Notes under the pieces: generated by a model
Seen by the model: only the letters and a program-made list of their open reading frames with translations
Databases searched by the model: none
What the model was told of the DNA's origin: nothing
Made by a program: the position numbers and the translations under genes
Shown here: positions 25,249 to 33,509 of the stretch, piece after piece
How the letters are laid out: each line of letters starts with the position of its first letter
Position numbering within the stretch: position 1 is the stretch's first letter
Assembly: GCA_965223125.1 (NCBI GenBank)
Contig: OZ244984.1
Coordinates: forward strand, 124,001 to 188,000
Direction: 5' to 3'
Length of the DNA: 64,000 bases
Origin: Pacificispira sp965223125
Lineage (GTDB): Bacteria; Pseudomonadota; Alphaproteobacteria; UBA8366; Aestuariispiraceae

Positions 25249-25986
25249 ATGAGTATTTGGGGGAAGATCGTAGGGGGGGCAGCCGGGCTGGCGCTGGGCG
25301 GGCCTATCGGGCTGCTGCTCGGGGCGGTGGGCGGACATTTCGTCGACCGGTTGCGCAGCGAACAGGATGTGGATCCCGAACGCGCGAAGCGAACGGTCGG
25401 GTTCACCATCGCGGTCATCATCCTGGGCGCGAAGATGGCAAAGGCCGATGGCGTCGTCACTGACGACGAGATCAAGGCCTTCAAGGAAGTCTTCAAGGTT
25501 CCCGAAAGCGAAATGAAGAATGTTGCGCGCGTCTTCAATCAGGCGCGACAGGATGCACGCGGGTTCGAACCCTATGCCGAACAGGTCGCGGGCATGTTCC
25601 AGTCCTCGCCCGAGGTACTGGAGGAACTGCTGTGGTGCCTCGCACATATCGCGAAGGCGGATGGGGTGATCCATCCCGGCGAACTCGCCTTCCTGAAAGA
25701 TGTCGCGCGGATTTTCGGCTTTGATGATGCGACATTCGAACGGGTGACGGCGCTTCGCCTCGATGGTGCGCAAGCCAACCCCTATCAGATATTGGGGGTA
25801 CCCCCCGATGTCGATGATGCGGAACTGAAACGAGCGCATCGGGCCCTGGTGATGGAAAATCATCCGGACAAGCTGATCGCAAAGGGCATGCCCGAGGAAT
25901 TCATCGCCGTCGCGAATGAACGACTGGCCAGAATAAACGCTGCCTATGACCGCATTCGAGAGTTGCGGGGCAGCAGGCAGGCATGA
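25249..25986 (+). CDS. DjlA-like TerB / J-domain co-chaperone
   Basis: 245 aa. Residues 8-32 are Gly/Ala-rich and hydrophobic (GGAAGLALGGPIGLLLGAVGG), like the N-terminal membrane segment of DjlA. Residues about 50-165 are a TerB-like helical domain with two acidic KADGVVTDDEI and KADGVIHPGEL motifs. Residues about 178-240 are a J domain starting NPYQILGVPPDVDD, with HPD in ENHPDKLIAKG. DjlA stimulates DnaK and affects envelope stress. The gene overlaps the next one by four bases. It is the second J-domain gene in the window. Confidence 0.85.
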   Translation: MSIWGKIVGGAAGLALGGPIGLLLGAVGGHFVDRLRSEQDVDPERAKRTVGFTIAVIILGAKMAKADGVVTDDEIKAFKEVFKVPESEMKNVARVFNQARQDARGFEPYAEQVAGMFQSSPEVLEELLWCLAHIAKADGVIHPGELAFLKDVARIFGFDDATFERVTALRLDGAQANPYQILGVPPDVDDAELKRAHRALVMENHPDKLIAKGMPEEFIAVANERLARINAAYDRIRELRGSRQA

Positions 25987-26861
25987 AGCCGCTTGACATC
26001 GCCATAGCCCTTTTCGTTGTCACGATCTGGGGATTGAATTTCGTATTCGTCAAGGTGGGGCTGGAGGAACTGTCCCCCTTCCTGTTCATGTCCCTGCGAT
26101 TTGCCGTCGTAGCGCTGATCCTGATCCCGTTCATCCGATGGCCTGCCGGGAGGTTGCGTTCCCTGCTGGCCTATTCCATGACCCTGGGTGTCGTGCATTT
26201 CAGCATGATGTTCAGTGCCATAAACCTGATCGATGCCTCCACGGTGGCTCTGCTAAGCCAGTTGAATACGCCCTTCGCGGTGATCCTGTCGGCAATCCTG
26301 TTCAAGGACTATCCCGGCTGGAAGCGGATACTCGGCATCCTCGTCGCCTTTTCCGGCTGTATCGTGATCGCGGGAGAACCGCGCTTTGACGGAGCCCTGA
26401 TCGCCATTTTTCTGGTCGTCGGCGGTACCTTCACCTGGGCCGTTGCCGCGATCCAGGCGAAAAAACTTGGGGATATCGGCCCCTTTGCCCTAAACGGCTG
26501 GATGGCGGTCTTCGCCGCGCCGCAATTGTTCGTAATCTCACTGCTGCTCGAAGACGGCCAGTTGGCGGCGATGCAATCCATAAGCTGGACCGGGGTGATT
26601 TCCGTCCTGTATCAATCCGTGCTGGTGGTGATTATCGGCTATGGCCTGTGGTATGGATTGATCAAGCGCTATCCGCTCAGCCGGGTCATTCCCTTCACCC
26701 TGCTGCTGCCGGTCGTCGGTGTGGCGGGCGGGGTTCTGGCGCTGGGTGAAGCCCTGACAATGGAAATGGTGATCGGGGGTGTCCTGGTGATCGTCGGTGT
26801 CGGCATCGTGGCCCTGCGCCAGGCCGCCAGGGGCGATATGCCGGAGGCCGCATCGAAATGA
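25983..26861 (+). CDS. EamA/DMT family transporter
   Basis: 292 aa with ten hydrophobic segments in two similar halves, as in the drug/metabolite transporter superfamily. The start IAIALFVVTIWGLNFVFVKVGLE and the NALIDAST-like loop (INLIDASTVALLSQL) are typical of EamA proteins close to E. coli YdcZ/RhaT-like exporters, such as O-acetylserine/cysteine exporters. The substrate is unknown. It overlaps both neighbours by four bases (ATGA), placing it in an operon between the DjlA-like gene and the amidase. Confidence 0.88.
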   Translation: MKPLDIAIALFVVTIWGLNFVFVKVGLEELSPFLFMSLRFAVVALILIPFIRWPAGRLRSLLAYSMTLGVVHFSMMFSAINLIDASTVALLSQLNTPFAVILSAILFKDYPGWKRILGILVAFSGCIVIAGEPRFDGALIAIFLVVGGTFTWAVAAIQAKKLGDIGPFALNGWMAVFAAPQLFVISLLLEDGQLAAMQSISWTGVISVLYQSVLVVIIGYGLWYGLIKRYPLSRVIPFTLLLPVVGVAGGVLALGEALTMEMVIGGVLVIVGVGIVALRQAARGDMPEAASK

Positions 26862-27535
26862 CCGACCTTGCGATGACCGAGACGCCCTCACCGAATTTCG
26901 GTCCCCGGCCTGGCGCGGGAGTGGTGGACATGCTGGTGCTGCACTATACCGGCATGCGAAGCGCCGATGCATCGCTGCAGCGACTCTGCGATCCCGTCGC
27001 ACAGGTCAGCGCGCACTATCTGATTGAGGAGGACGGTCGAATCCATCGCCTCGTCGCGGAGCAGGACCGCGCCTGGCATGCCGGACGGGCCTGGTGGCGT
27101 GGGGAAACCGACATCAACTCCCGCTCCATCGGGATCGAGTTGCAGAATCCCGGCCACGAATTCGGATACCGCCCCTTTCCCGAAGTGCAGATCAATGCCC
27201 TGATCCGGCTTGCCCGGGACATTCTGGCGCGTCATCCGATATTGCCCATTGGCATCGTCGGCCATTCCGATGTCGCACCGGATCGGAAAACGGATCCAGG
27301 GGAGCTGTTTCCCTGGGCGCATTTGGCCGAGGCTGGGATCGGAGTATTTCCGGAATCGGGAATTGAAACCCGAATGGACCTGGATACGCTGTTGACCCGG
27401 ATCGGCTATTCGCCGACGTGGGAAGGCCGTATCGCCGCCTTCCAGCGTCGTTTCCGCCAATCCCGGATCGATGATCAGGCCGATAGGGATTGCGTCCGGC
27501 TGGCTGCTGCTTATCTGCAACTGATTGAACCCTGA
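26858..27535 (+). CDS. N-acetylmuramoyl-L-alanine amidase (AmpD/AmiD type)
   Basis: 225 aa, amidase_2 family. VLHYTGMRSADASL holds the first zinc His; IGIELQNPGHEFGY and IVGHSDVAPDRKTDPG hold the second His and the Asp/Lys at the active site. The enzyme cleaves the bond between muramic acid and the stem peptide. No signal peptide is visible, which favours a cytoplasmic AmpD-like role in recycling anhydro-muropeptides. A short C-terminal segment (residues about 165-220) resembles the small helical domain found in AmiD. It overlaps the DMT transporter gene by four bases. Confidence 0.9.
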   Translation: MTDLAMTETPSPNFGPRPGAGVVDMLVLHYTGMRSADASLQRLCDPVAQVSAHYLIEEDGRIHRLVAEQDRAWHAGRAWWRGETDINSRSIGIELQNPGHEFGYRPFPEVQINALIRLARDILARHPILPIGIVGHSDVAPDRKTDPGELFPWAHLAEAGIGVFPESGIETRMDLDTLLTRIGYSPTWEGRIAAFQRRFRQSRIDDQADRDCVRLAAAYLQLIEP

Positions 27536-27548
27536 CAGGAGGTGCCCC

Positions 27549-28148
27549 ATGGCCCGGAAAATCGACTATTTTTACAGCCACGTCTCCCCCTGGTCGTTTC
27601 TGGGGCATGCGCGACTGCTGGACATCGCCCATCGCCGGGAGGCGCTGATCAATTTCATACCCCTCACCCTGTCTGAGATATTCCCGAAGACCGGCGGATT
27701 GCCGCTTGCGAAACGCCCACCGGAACGCCGCGCCTATCGGATGCTGGAACTGCAGCGTTGGTCGAAGCACCTCGGTACAGCCCTGAATTTGGAGCCGAAG
27801 CACTTCCCCGTGGATGATCGACCCTCGCTGTATTTCGCCCTGGCTGCCGTAGAGACGGGCGCCGATCTGGCGACACTCTCCCATGCCATCATGCGGGCCT
27901 GCTGGCAGGAAGACCGGGACATCTCCGATATGGACACGCTGGCCGCCATCGCAGATGCGGCAGGGTTGAACGGGGCCGAGATTACTGTCGCCTCCCAGAG
28001 CGAGGCAATCCAGGCTAAGGGCCTTGCCAATTGCGACGCAGCCCTGAAAGCGGGGGTATTCGGTGCGCCCTGGTATTCCTTCAAGGGTGAGGGCTACTGG
28101 GGTCAGGATCGCCTGCCGCTTCTGGAAGAGGCGCTGGCCGACGGCTAG
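27549..28148 (+). CDS. 2-hydroxychromene-2-carboxylate isomerase family protein
   Basis: 199 aa from the ATG at 27549, six bases after AGGAGG; the frame extends to 27525 inside the amidase gene. It belongs to the DsbA-like kappa-GST family. The N-terminal DYFYSHVSPWSFLGHARL carries the catalytic Ser and GVFGAPWYSF carries the cis-Pro. Length and motifs fit glutathione-dependent isomerases of naphthalene-type degradation, but many homologues sit outside aromatic pathways, as here. The substrate is unknown. The gene converges with the DOPA dioxygenase-like gene nine bases later. Confidence 0.88.
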   Translation: MARKIDYFYSHVSPWSFLGHARLLDIAHRREALINFIPLTLSEIFPKTGGLPLAKRPPERRAYRMLELQRWSKHLGTALNLEPKHFPVDDRPSLYFALAAVETGADLATLSHAIMRACWQEDRDISDMDTLAAIADAAGLNGAEITVASQSEAIQAKGLANCDAALKAGVFGAPWYSFKGEGYWGQDRLPLLEEALADG

Positions 28149-28157
28149 GCGTCAATC

Positions 28158-28496
28158 CTACGTGAACATCTCGAGCTTCAGGGTCATGCTGTTGCCAAGC
28201 CAGATCGCCGCATCGCGGTGGTCGAACAGATCGTCGCCGGTCACGGGATGGACGAAAACGGTCAACCCGCCACGATTGAGATTGAGCCAGGGAATGACCA
28301 AGGCGAACAGATCCACCGGAACCGACATCTGGCAACTCCCGACCGGGTGAGGTCCGACCGGCCGTTCATGCATCCGACCCATGGCGATGGAGAAACGGTC
28401 GCGCGCGGATTCGCACAAAGCCCGAGCCTGTTCCACGGTCTCCGCCGCAAAATACACATGGGCGTGATAAAGAGCGACATCATTTGGTTGTGGCAT
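28158..28496 (-). CDS. DOPA 4,5-dioxygenase family protein
   Basis: 112 aa from the ATG at 28496 with GGAGAGC upstream; a TTG at 28517 would add seven residues. The sequence YHAHVYFAAETVEQARALCE, then RPVGPHPVGSCQMSV and LTVFVHPVTGDDLFDHRDAA, is diagnostic of the small DOPA dioxygenase family, with conserved His residues as likely iron ligands. Fungal and plant members open the ring of DOPA; the role of the bacterial ones is largely unknown. The gene is transcribed alone, between the isomerase and the peroxiredoxin. Confidence 0.85.
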   Translation of the reverse strand: MPQPNDVALYHAHVYFAAETVEQARALCESARDRFSIAMGRMHERPVGPHPVGSCQMSVPVDLFALVIPWLNLNRGGLTVFVHPVTGDDLFDHRDAAIWLGNSMTLKLEMFT

Positions 28497-28559
28497 GTGC
28501 TCTCCATCCTTCTTCAACGCAAACCGGTCACGAGTGCCTGATAATGGACTTAACCCGCC

Positions 28560-29084
28560 CTATATTGAAATCACATTTGATCTGCCATCATCCCACAATC
28601 GGCCTGCGGCAGCGGCCAGAGAGTCGCCATGCGTTGACTGAACCGCGAATATGGATTCTTCAACAGACAGCGATTTGACGACCGTGCCTTCCGTCTGGAT
28701 GGCAAATCGCTTGGAGCAATGGCCCAGGAACCAATCCGGGCAATCATCCTCAAGATCGCAAGCGCTTATGAAATTCCTGTTCCCATCCGACAGAAAGACA
28801 AAAGGCGCTGCGGCTGGAAACTGCATTTTCCAGCTTTCCATCGTCCAGGGATTATCCGGAGCGATGACGAATACCTGCTGGATGCCCGATTGCTTCAGAA
28901 GCGTTCTGGCTCCGATCAGGCTCGGCAGGTGTTCTTTCGAACATACCGGTGTGAATGCCTGGGGCATACCGATGATCAGGGATCTCTTGTCCCGGAGCAG
29001 AACCCGGATATCCGCCTTTACCGGGGCATCGTTACGCATATAGCAGACGATGGCGGAGGGTATTTCCATTCCTTTGGCCAACAT
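28560..29084 (-). CDS. Peroxiredoxin (redoxin, Prx5-like)
   Basis: 174 aa from the ATG at 29084 with AAGGAG seven to eight bases upstream. The motif QAFTPVCSKEHLP holds the peroxidatic Cys in the Prx5/AhpE-like context (AFTPVCS with HLP). A Cys in SACDLEDDCPD and one in GHCSKRF could be resolving residues. It reduces peroxides with a thioredoxin or glutaredoxin partner. The usual Prx5 segments are shortened at the N-terminus, and the C-terminal half is less conserved. It diverges from the unknown 387-residue gene across a 204-bp AT-rich gap. Confidence 0.75.
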   Translation of the reverse strand: MLAKGMEIPSAIVCYMRNDAPVKADIRVLLRDKRSLIIGMPQAFTPVCSKEHLPSLIGARTLLKQSGIQQVFVIAPDNPWTMESWKMQFPAAAPFVFLSDGNRNFISACDLEDDCPDWFLGHCSKRFAIQTEGTVVKSLSVEESIFAVQSTHGDSLAAAAGRLWDDGRSNVISI

Positions 29085-29288
29085 GCGCGCTCTCCTTGAC
29101 ACAATGGATGATGGGGCTTCTAGAGAACGGACAAAGTATCGAAGGAATGTTAAACATTCCCTAATGCTAAGAAATCAGCTGTTCTCCGCGGTACATCCTC
29201 ACTCTCAAGAAAATGCTAGTGATATGTTGCATACTAATTTACGAATAGGACTGTTAAACATAATACATCCAAGGATTTTAAGAAAATC

Positions 29289-30452
29289 ATGAAACGGATC
29301 AGCAAAGAATTTCGAAATATGGGTAATCTTGCCAAAATTACCTCCACTTCGCGGGTCCTCAATCTCAATCTCATGTCGAAAACACTAAGCGAGGCCAGCC
29401 CGGAGCACTCGGCATTCTTCGCCCACAAAGGGTTGAACGGCACGCTGATCCTGAAATCTGTTGTGAGCCAGGTAGAAAAGGAAGCCTTCGGCATCTCTGA
29501 AGACAATGCGACCAAACTGTTCAAACCCTTCGACCGGGAGGATCTGTCCCAGGGAGGCCTGTTCGCCTATATCGGCCAGCCGACACTACTGGAGGTGCTG
29601 GGGGAATATTTCGGCTTCAAGAATGGAGATCCGGCAAACGATCAAGATCTCGCGATTCTGAAGGCCCTGGATGCCATGCCCTCTCTCGACCCGTTTCTGC
29701 TGTGGGAGAAGATGGCGGAAATGGGGGTCGAAGTCGACAGGGGATATTTTGAGATCGACCAGACGGAATGGGCGAGCATCCGGGAGCGGATCATCTCCGA
29801 CTTCGTACCGCTGGCGAAAATGGCCTTCGGGGACAACGCGAAGGCCGATGCCGCCCGCGTTCTGGCTGACAAGATCTGGGACCCGAAGCAGACGCAACTA
29901 CTGAAACCGATCCTGAACACGCTGGACATCCCTGAAGACAAGGCAAGTGAGATCATCTTCTCCTGGAAGGGCCTGCTCTACTACAAATACCTGGCTCAGG
30001 ACTCTTATGCCGATCTGCAAAAGATGCTGGCCGCCATCGAAGCCGCAAAAATCTTCGGCTATGCCTCTGTCGAGCAGAAAAGCGAGGTTCAGCGCTCGAT
30101 CCGCACGATCAAGGCGGCCTTTGCCGAAGACTGGAAGCTCTGCCACCGGCACCTGGCCGAATACGAAAAGAACTACATCGTCGAATTCGTGCAGAACCAG
30201 AATCCCAAGGCCCTGAAACAGACGCTGATGAATGCCAGCAAGATCTTCAAGGTGCTGGGCACAGTGATCGGCGCGACCCGCCATTCCGTCAGCTACTGGA
30301 AATTCTTCTCTCTCAGCCGCGAAGGCGCGCGTATCGCGGCAGAGGATTTCGAGGCACTGCTGGACGATTTCCTGAAAGGCACCGGCCTGTCGAAAGCGCT
30401 GACAGAGGAGCCGGAGCCTGCCACAGAGGATGGGATGGAGACCCAGGAATGA
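29289..30452 (+). CDS. Hypothetical helical protein, 387 aa
   Basis: I do not recognise this protein. It has no signal peptide, no clear membrane segment and no cofactor motif. It is rich in Lys, Glu, Ala and Phe, and almost entirely helical by inspection. Conserved-looking features are KPFDREDLSQGGLFAYIGQP, SWKGLLYYKYLAQ, a Cys/His pair in WKLCHRHLAEYEKNY, and an acidic tail of Glu/Pro/Thr. The start at 29289 has only a weak ribosome site; ATGs at 29319 and 29373 are alternatives. The 2'-5' RNA ligase-like gene begins 47 bp after the stop and may share the transcript. Confidence 0.6.
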   Translation: MKRISKEFRNMGNLAKITSTSRVLNLNLMSKTLSEASPEHSAFFAHKGLNGTLILKSVVSQVEKEAFGISEDNATKLFKPFDREDLSQGGLFAYIGQPTLLEVLGEYFGFKNGDPANDQDLAILKALDAMPSLDPFLLWEKMAEMGVEVDRGYFEIDQTEWASIRERIISDFVPLAKMAFGDNAKADAARVLADKIWDPKQTQLLKPILNTLDIPEDKASEIIFSWKGLLYYKYLAQDSYADLQKMLAAIEAAKIFGYASVEQKSEVQRSIRTIKAAFAEDWKLCHRHLAEYEKNYIVEFVQNQNPKALKQTLMNASKIFKVLGTVIGATRHSVSYWKFFSLSREGARIAAEDFEALLDDFLKGTGLSKALTEEPEPATEDGMETQE

Positions 30453-30498
30453 GGCACATCCTCCACGCATCATCAATGAGGGAACCAGGAGAACCCGG

Positions 30499-31032
30499 AT
30501 GCCAGTGGCCGTAACCGCCAGGCTGGATCAGGCCCTGTCGGACCGGATAGAACACCTGTGCCGTCTGGTCGAGGAAAGCGAGGCAACCGTCGACCCGCGA
30601 CCGGCCTATCCCCCGCATATCACCCTGGCGGTGATGGAAACAGGCGCGCCGACGGGGGAATGGACCGAGAAACTGTCCGCATTATCCGGCACCATCAACC
30701 CGCTCCCCGTCAGGGTTTCCCATACCGGCGTTTTCCCCGGACTGTCGGCTTATGTTTTCCTCGCCCCCGTCGTCACGAAAGCGCTCCTCCGATTGCACGA
30801 GCAAGTCGTGGATATCGTCCCACCCGGACTGCTTCACCCGCATCACGCGACGGGATGCTGGGTTCCGCATATTACCCTTGCCTCGACTCGGCAGCAGCCC
30901 GCCGCCGTTCTCGCAACGACTCTCTGCGATCTGAGTGACTTCCGAGGCCACATCACTGCCTTTGACCTTGTACAATTTCCTCCGGCCGAAGTGCTTGCAA
31001 GTTTCCCGTTGGGCCACTCACCCGACACGTGA
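30499..31032 (+). CDS. 2'-5' RNA ligase superfamily protein (2H phosphoesterase)
   Basis: 177 aa from the ATG at 30499 with AGGAG upstream. Two HITL motifs occur, PPHITLAVME near residue 36 and WVPHITLAST near residue 122, which are the paired H-x-T/S-x signatures of 2H phosphoesterases. ThpR/LigT members hydrolyse 2',3'-cyclic phosphates, such as cyclic phosphodiesters from RNA processing, and can join 2'-5' RNA ends in vitro. The natural substrate is not settled. It may be co-transcribed with the upstream unknown gene. Confidence 0.85.
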   Translation: MPVAVTARLDQALSDRIEHLCRLVEESEATVDPRPAYPPHITLAVMETGAPTGEWTEKLSALSGTINPLPVRVSHTGVFPGLSAYVFLAPVVTKALLRLHEQVVDIVPPGLLHPHHATGCWVPHITLASTRQQPAAVLATTLCDLSDFRGHITAFDLVQFPPAEVLASFPLGHSPDT

Positions 31033-31179
31033 GTTCGACTTCCTGCCGGTCGCTCTGGACCCCGGACAGCCGCTCCGCGTCTTCCGGGGCAACGGAGGTA
31101 TTGGACGTTCCGACTGCCACGTTCGACATCCCGGAGCCCCTTTCTGCGATTCTCATATATTGACTTGCGCAACTGATTT

Positions 31180-31194
31180 GTTCTAAATGTGTTC
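31180..31194. promoter_or_regulatory. LexA (SOS) box of umuDC
   Basis: A perfect GTTC-N7-GTTC direct repeat (GTTC at 31180-31183 and 31191-31194), the established alphaproteobacterial LexA site, ends two bases before the umuD start codon. A TTGACT at 31160-31165 may be the -35 element, which would put the transcript start near the box. Confidence 0.9.
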
Positions 31195-31196
31195 CC

Positions 31197-31616
31197 ATGA
31201 TCAAACCGCGCGATTTCTCCTCCCAAGCCAGCCCCGAAGTGCCTCTTCTGGCCTGTCGTGTCGCTGCCGGATTCCCTTCCCCCGCAGATGATTTCGTCGA
31301 AGGCAGTCTGGATCTGAATGCGCTGATTGACCATCCCGCCGCGACCTACTTTCTGCGCGCTGCGGGCCATTCCATGATCGGTGCCGGGATCTTCGACGGG
31401 GATCTGTTGATCGTGGATCGCAGCATCACCCCCCGACCGGGACATATCGTCATCGCCGCCATCCATGGAGAGTTCACCGTGAAGCGCCTGGCGCGGGGGC
31501 AGGACGGGCGGTGGCGGCTGGAGGCCGAAAATCCGGGATTCCCGCCCATGGACCTGCCCGAGGACTCGGAGATATGGGGCGTCGTCAAGAATTCGATCCG
31601 GGATCATGAAAAGTGA
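31197..31616 (+). CDS. umuD: DNA polymerase V subunit UmuD
   Basis: 139 aa, the same length as E. coli UmuD. The self-cleavage bond lies in CRVAAGFPSP (Ala24-Gly25). The catalytic dyad is Ser59 in AAGHSMIGAG and Lys96 in FTVKRLARG, one residue off the E. coli numbers (60 and 97). On RecA filaments UmuD cuts itself to UmuD', which joins UmuC as polymerase V for damage bypass. No ribosome-binding site lies between the SOS box and the ATG, so translation may be leaderless. The stop overlaps umuC by four bases. Confidence 0.95.
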   Translation: MIKPRDFSSQASPEVPLLACRVAAGFPSPADDFVEGSLDLNALIDHPAATYFLRAAGHSMIGAGIFDGDLLIVDRSITPRPGHIVIAAIHGEFTVKRLARGQDGRWRLEAENPGFPPMDLPEDSEIWGVVKNSIRDHEK

Positions 31617-32881
31617 CGACAACCCTTTTCGCCCCAACTCTTTTGGCTTTAGTCGATTGCAACAACTTCTATGCCTCCTGCGAACGTGTCTTTGACCCGA
31701 GCCTGATCGGCAGGCCCGTTGTCGTCCTGTCGAATAACGACGGATGCGTGATCGCGCGCTGTGCGGCGGCCAAGGCACTCGGCATTCCAATGGGCGCCCC
31801 GCATTTCAAGATGAAGGAGCTGATCCACCGCCATGGGGTCGTGGTGAAATCTGCCAACTTTGCCCTCTATGGGGACCTGAGTTCCCGCATCGTCTCTGTC
31901 CTGGCGAGTTTCACGCCGCAGATCGAAGTGTACAGCATCGATGAATGCTTCCTCGACCTCACCGGCATAAGGAACCTCACCGAGCATTGCCGCAAGATGC
32001 AGGAAACCGTGCTCCGGTGGACGGGAATTCCCGTTTCCATCGGCGTCGGGCCGACAAAGACCCTCGCGAAACTTGCCAACCGGATCGCCAAGAAAGAAGG
32101 CCGGACATGGCTGCTGTCCAGTCCGGAGGAACGGGAACGCGCGCTGAAGGCAACGGACATCAGGGATGTCTGGGGCATCGGCCACCGACGGGCACCGATG
32201 CTCCTGGAACGCGGAATCCACACGGCCTACGATCTTGCGATCAGACCGGAAGGCTGGGTGCGCCAGAAAATGGGCGTGACCGGACTGCGCACGGTGCAGG
32301 AGTTGAAAGGCCAGCCCTGCGCCGATCTGGACAGTGAGCCGATGGACAGGAAGACGATATGCGTGTCCCGAAGCTTCGGAAAGGCGATTACCGACCGCGC
32401 GCTGCTGGCGGAAGCCCTCACGACCTTCGCCGATATCGCGGGCGCGAAAATGCGACGGGCCGGACTGGTGACAGGCCGCGTCACCGTCTTTATCGAGTCC
32501 GACCGGTTCCGGCCGGAGCAGGCGCAGTACAAGAACGCGGCAGGCATGGATTACAGCCCGCCGCGCGGATCAAGCCTGGACATCAATCGCGCCGTCAAGA
32601 CCTGCCTCGACCGGATCTACCGCGACGGGATCGGCTATAAACGCGCAGGGGTCTTCCTGCTCGACCTCGTCAGATCGGACGCGGGCACCAGCGACCTCTT
32701 CGCCTCCGAGACCCCGGAATCCCTGACCGTTTCTACCATCACCGATGGGCTGAACGCCCGCTTCGGCACCGGCACAATCGCGCTGGGCCGGATCAGGCGG
32801 GGACGCACATGGTACATGCGCCAGGAATCCCGCTCCCCGCACTACACGACCCGCTGGTCTGATATCCCGGTATGTCGGTAG
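31613..32881 (+). CDS. umuC: DNA polymerase V catalytic subunit UmuC
   Basis: 422 aa, GTG start overlapping the umuD stop. It is a Y-family polymerase: LVDCNNFYASCERVFDP at the active site, YSIDECFLDLTG with the acidic metal ligands, and SIGVGPTKTLAKLANRIAKK. A late segment TSDLF may be the beta-clamp-binding motif. It copies past lesions with low fidelity after SOS induction. UmuDC is less common than ImuB/DnaE2 in this class and often travels with mobile DNA. Base composition here is like the neighbours, so any transfer would be old. Confidence 0.95.
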   Translation: MTTTLFAPTLLALVDCNNFYASCERVFDPSLIGRPVVVLSNNDGCVIARCAAAKALGIPMGAPHFKMKELIHRHGVVVKSANFALYGDLSSRIVSVLASFTPQIEVYSIDECFLDLTGIRNLTEHCRKMQETVLRWTGIPVSIGVGPTKTLAKLANRIAKKEGRTWLLSSPEERERALKATDIRDVWGIGHRRAPMLLERGIHTAYDLAIRPEGWVRQKMGVTGLRTVQELKGQPCADLDSEPMDRKTICVSRSFGKAITDRALLAEALTTFADIAGAKMRRAGLVTGRVTVFIESDRFRPEQAQYKNAAGMDYSPPRGSSLDINRAVKTCLDRIYRDGIGYKRAGVFLLDLVRSDAGTSDLFASETPESLTVSTITDGLNARFGTGTIALGRIRRGRTWYMRQESRSPHYTTRWSDIPVCR

Positions 32882-32998
32882 TGGTGGCGCAGTGTTTCTT
32901 CGGAGGCACCTGCTTTTCTGAAATGCCTCGCAAAGGGATAGGTTCCTTTTTGGTCCATAATGCACCATATTGGTACTACAACAGCAAACGAGGCGGTG

Positions 32999-33208
32999 AT
33001 GGCAATCAATGTTAAACTTTCGGAAGCCCTGGTGGAACAAGCCCGTCTTCACGGGCATGTTGAACACCGATCCGTTCCCAAACAGATCGAACATTGGTCG
33101 CAGATCGGGAAGATCGCCGAGGAAAACCCGGACCTGCCCTTTGTGATGATCCGCGATATCCTGATCTCCCGGCAGGAAGAAGCGACGGAAGAATATCGCT
33201 TCGGATGA
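32999..33208 (+). CDS. ParD-like antitoxin
   Basis: 69 aa from the ATG at 32999 (GAGG upstream). The N-terminal MAINVKLSEALVEQARLHG is a ribbon-helix-helix-like start, followed by RSVPKQIEHWSQIGKIAEENPDLPF, which is diagnostic of the small ParD-like antitoxin family. It should bind its own promoter and neutralise the toxin encoded immediately downstream. The two genes overlap by four bases, the usual arrangement of type II toxin-antitoxin pairs. Confidence 0.85.
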   Translation: MAINVKLSEALVEQARLHGHVEHRSVPKQIEHWSQIGKIAEENPDLPFVMIRDILISRQEEATEEYRFG

Positions 33209-33477
33209 TGCGGATTCTCGTTTCCCCCACTTTCTCTCGCGCGGTCAGTCGGCTTCACAAAAATCAGAAGGCCGACCTCGATGATGCCGTTCGGGCGATC
33301 TCGGGAAACCCAGGTTTGGGTGACGCCAAGGTCGGCGATCTCGCGGGTGTTCGTGTCTTCAAGTTCAAAATGGTGAAACAGCTTTGCCTGATGGCATACT
33401 CGCAGCCGGACGAGAGCACCATCAAACTACTGGCGCTCGGCGGCCACGAGAATTTCTACAGAGACCTGAAGCGCTGA
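33205..33477 (+). CDS. RelE/ParE-superfamily toxin
   Basis: 90 aa; two ATGs in a row at 33205 and 33208, the first overlapping the antitoxin stop. The fold pattern is RelE/ParE-like: ILVSPTFSRAVSRLHKNQKADLDDAV, then DLAGVRVFKFKMVKQLCLMAY and LLALGGHENFYRDLKR. The end G-x-H-E-N-F-Y-R-D-L-K is typical of RelE-type mRNA interferase homologues. Whether it cleaves mRNA or poisons gyrase cannot be told. It lies just downstream of umuDC on the same strand. Confidence 0.85.
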   Translation: MMRILVSPTFSRAVSRLHKNQKADLDDAVRAISGNPGLGDAKVGDLAGVRVFKFKMVKQLCLMAYSQPDESTIKLLALGGHENFYRDLKR

Positions 33478-33509
33478 ACGCGCCTCCGAATGAGTTCAAG
33501 CGCCCACCC

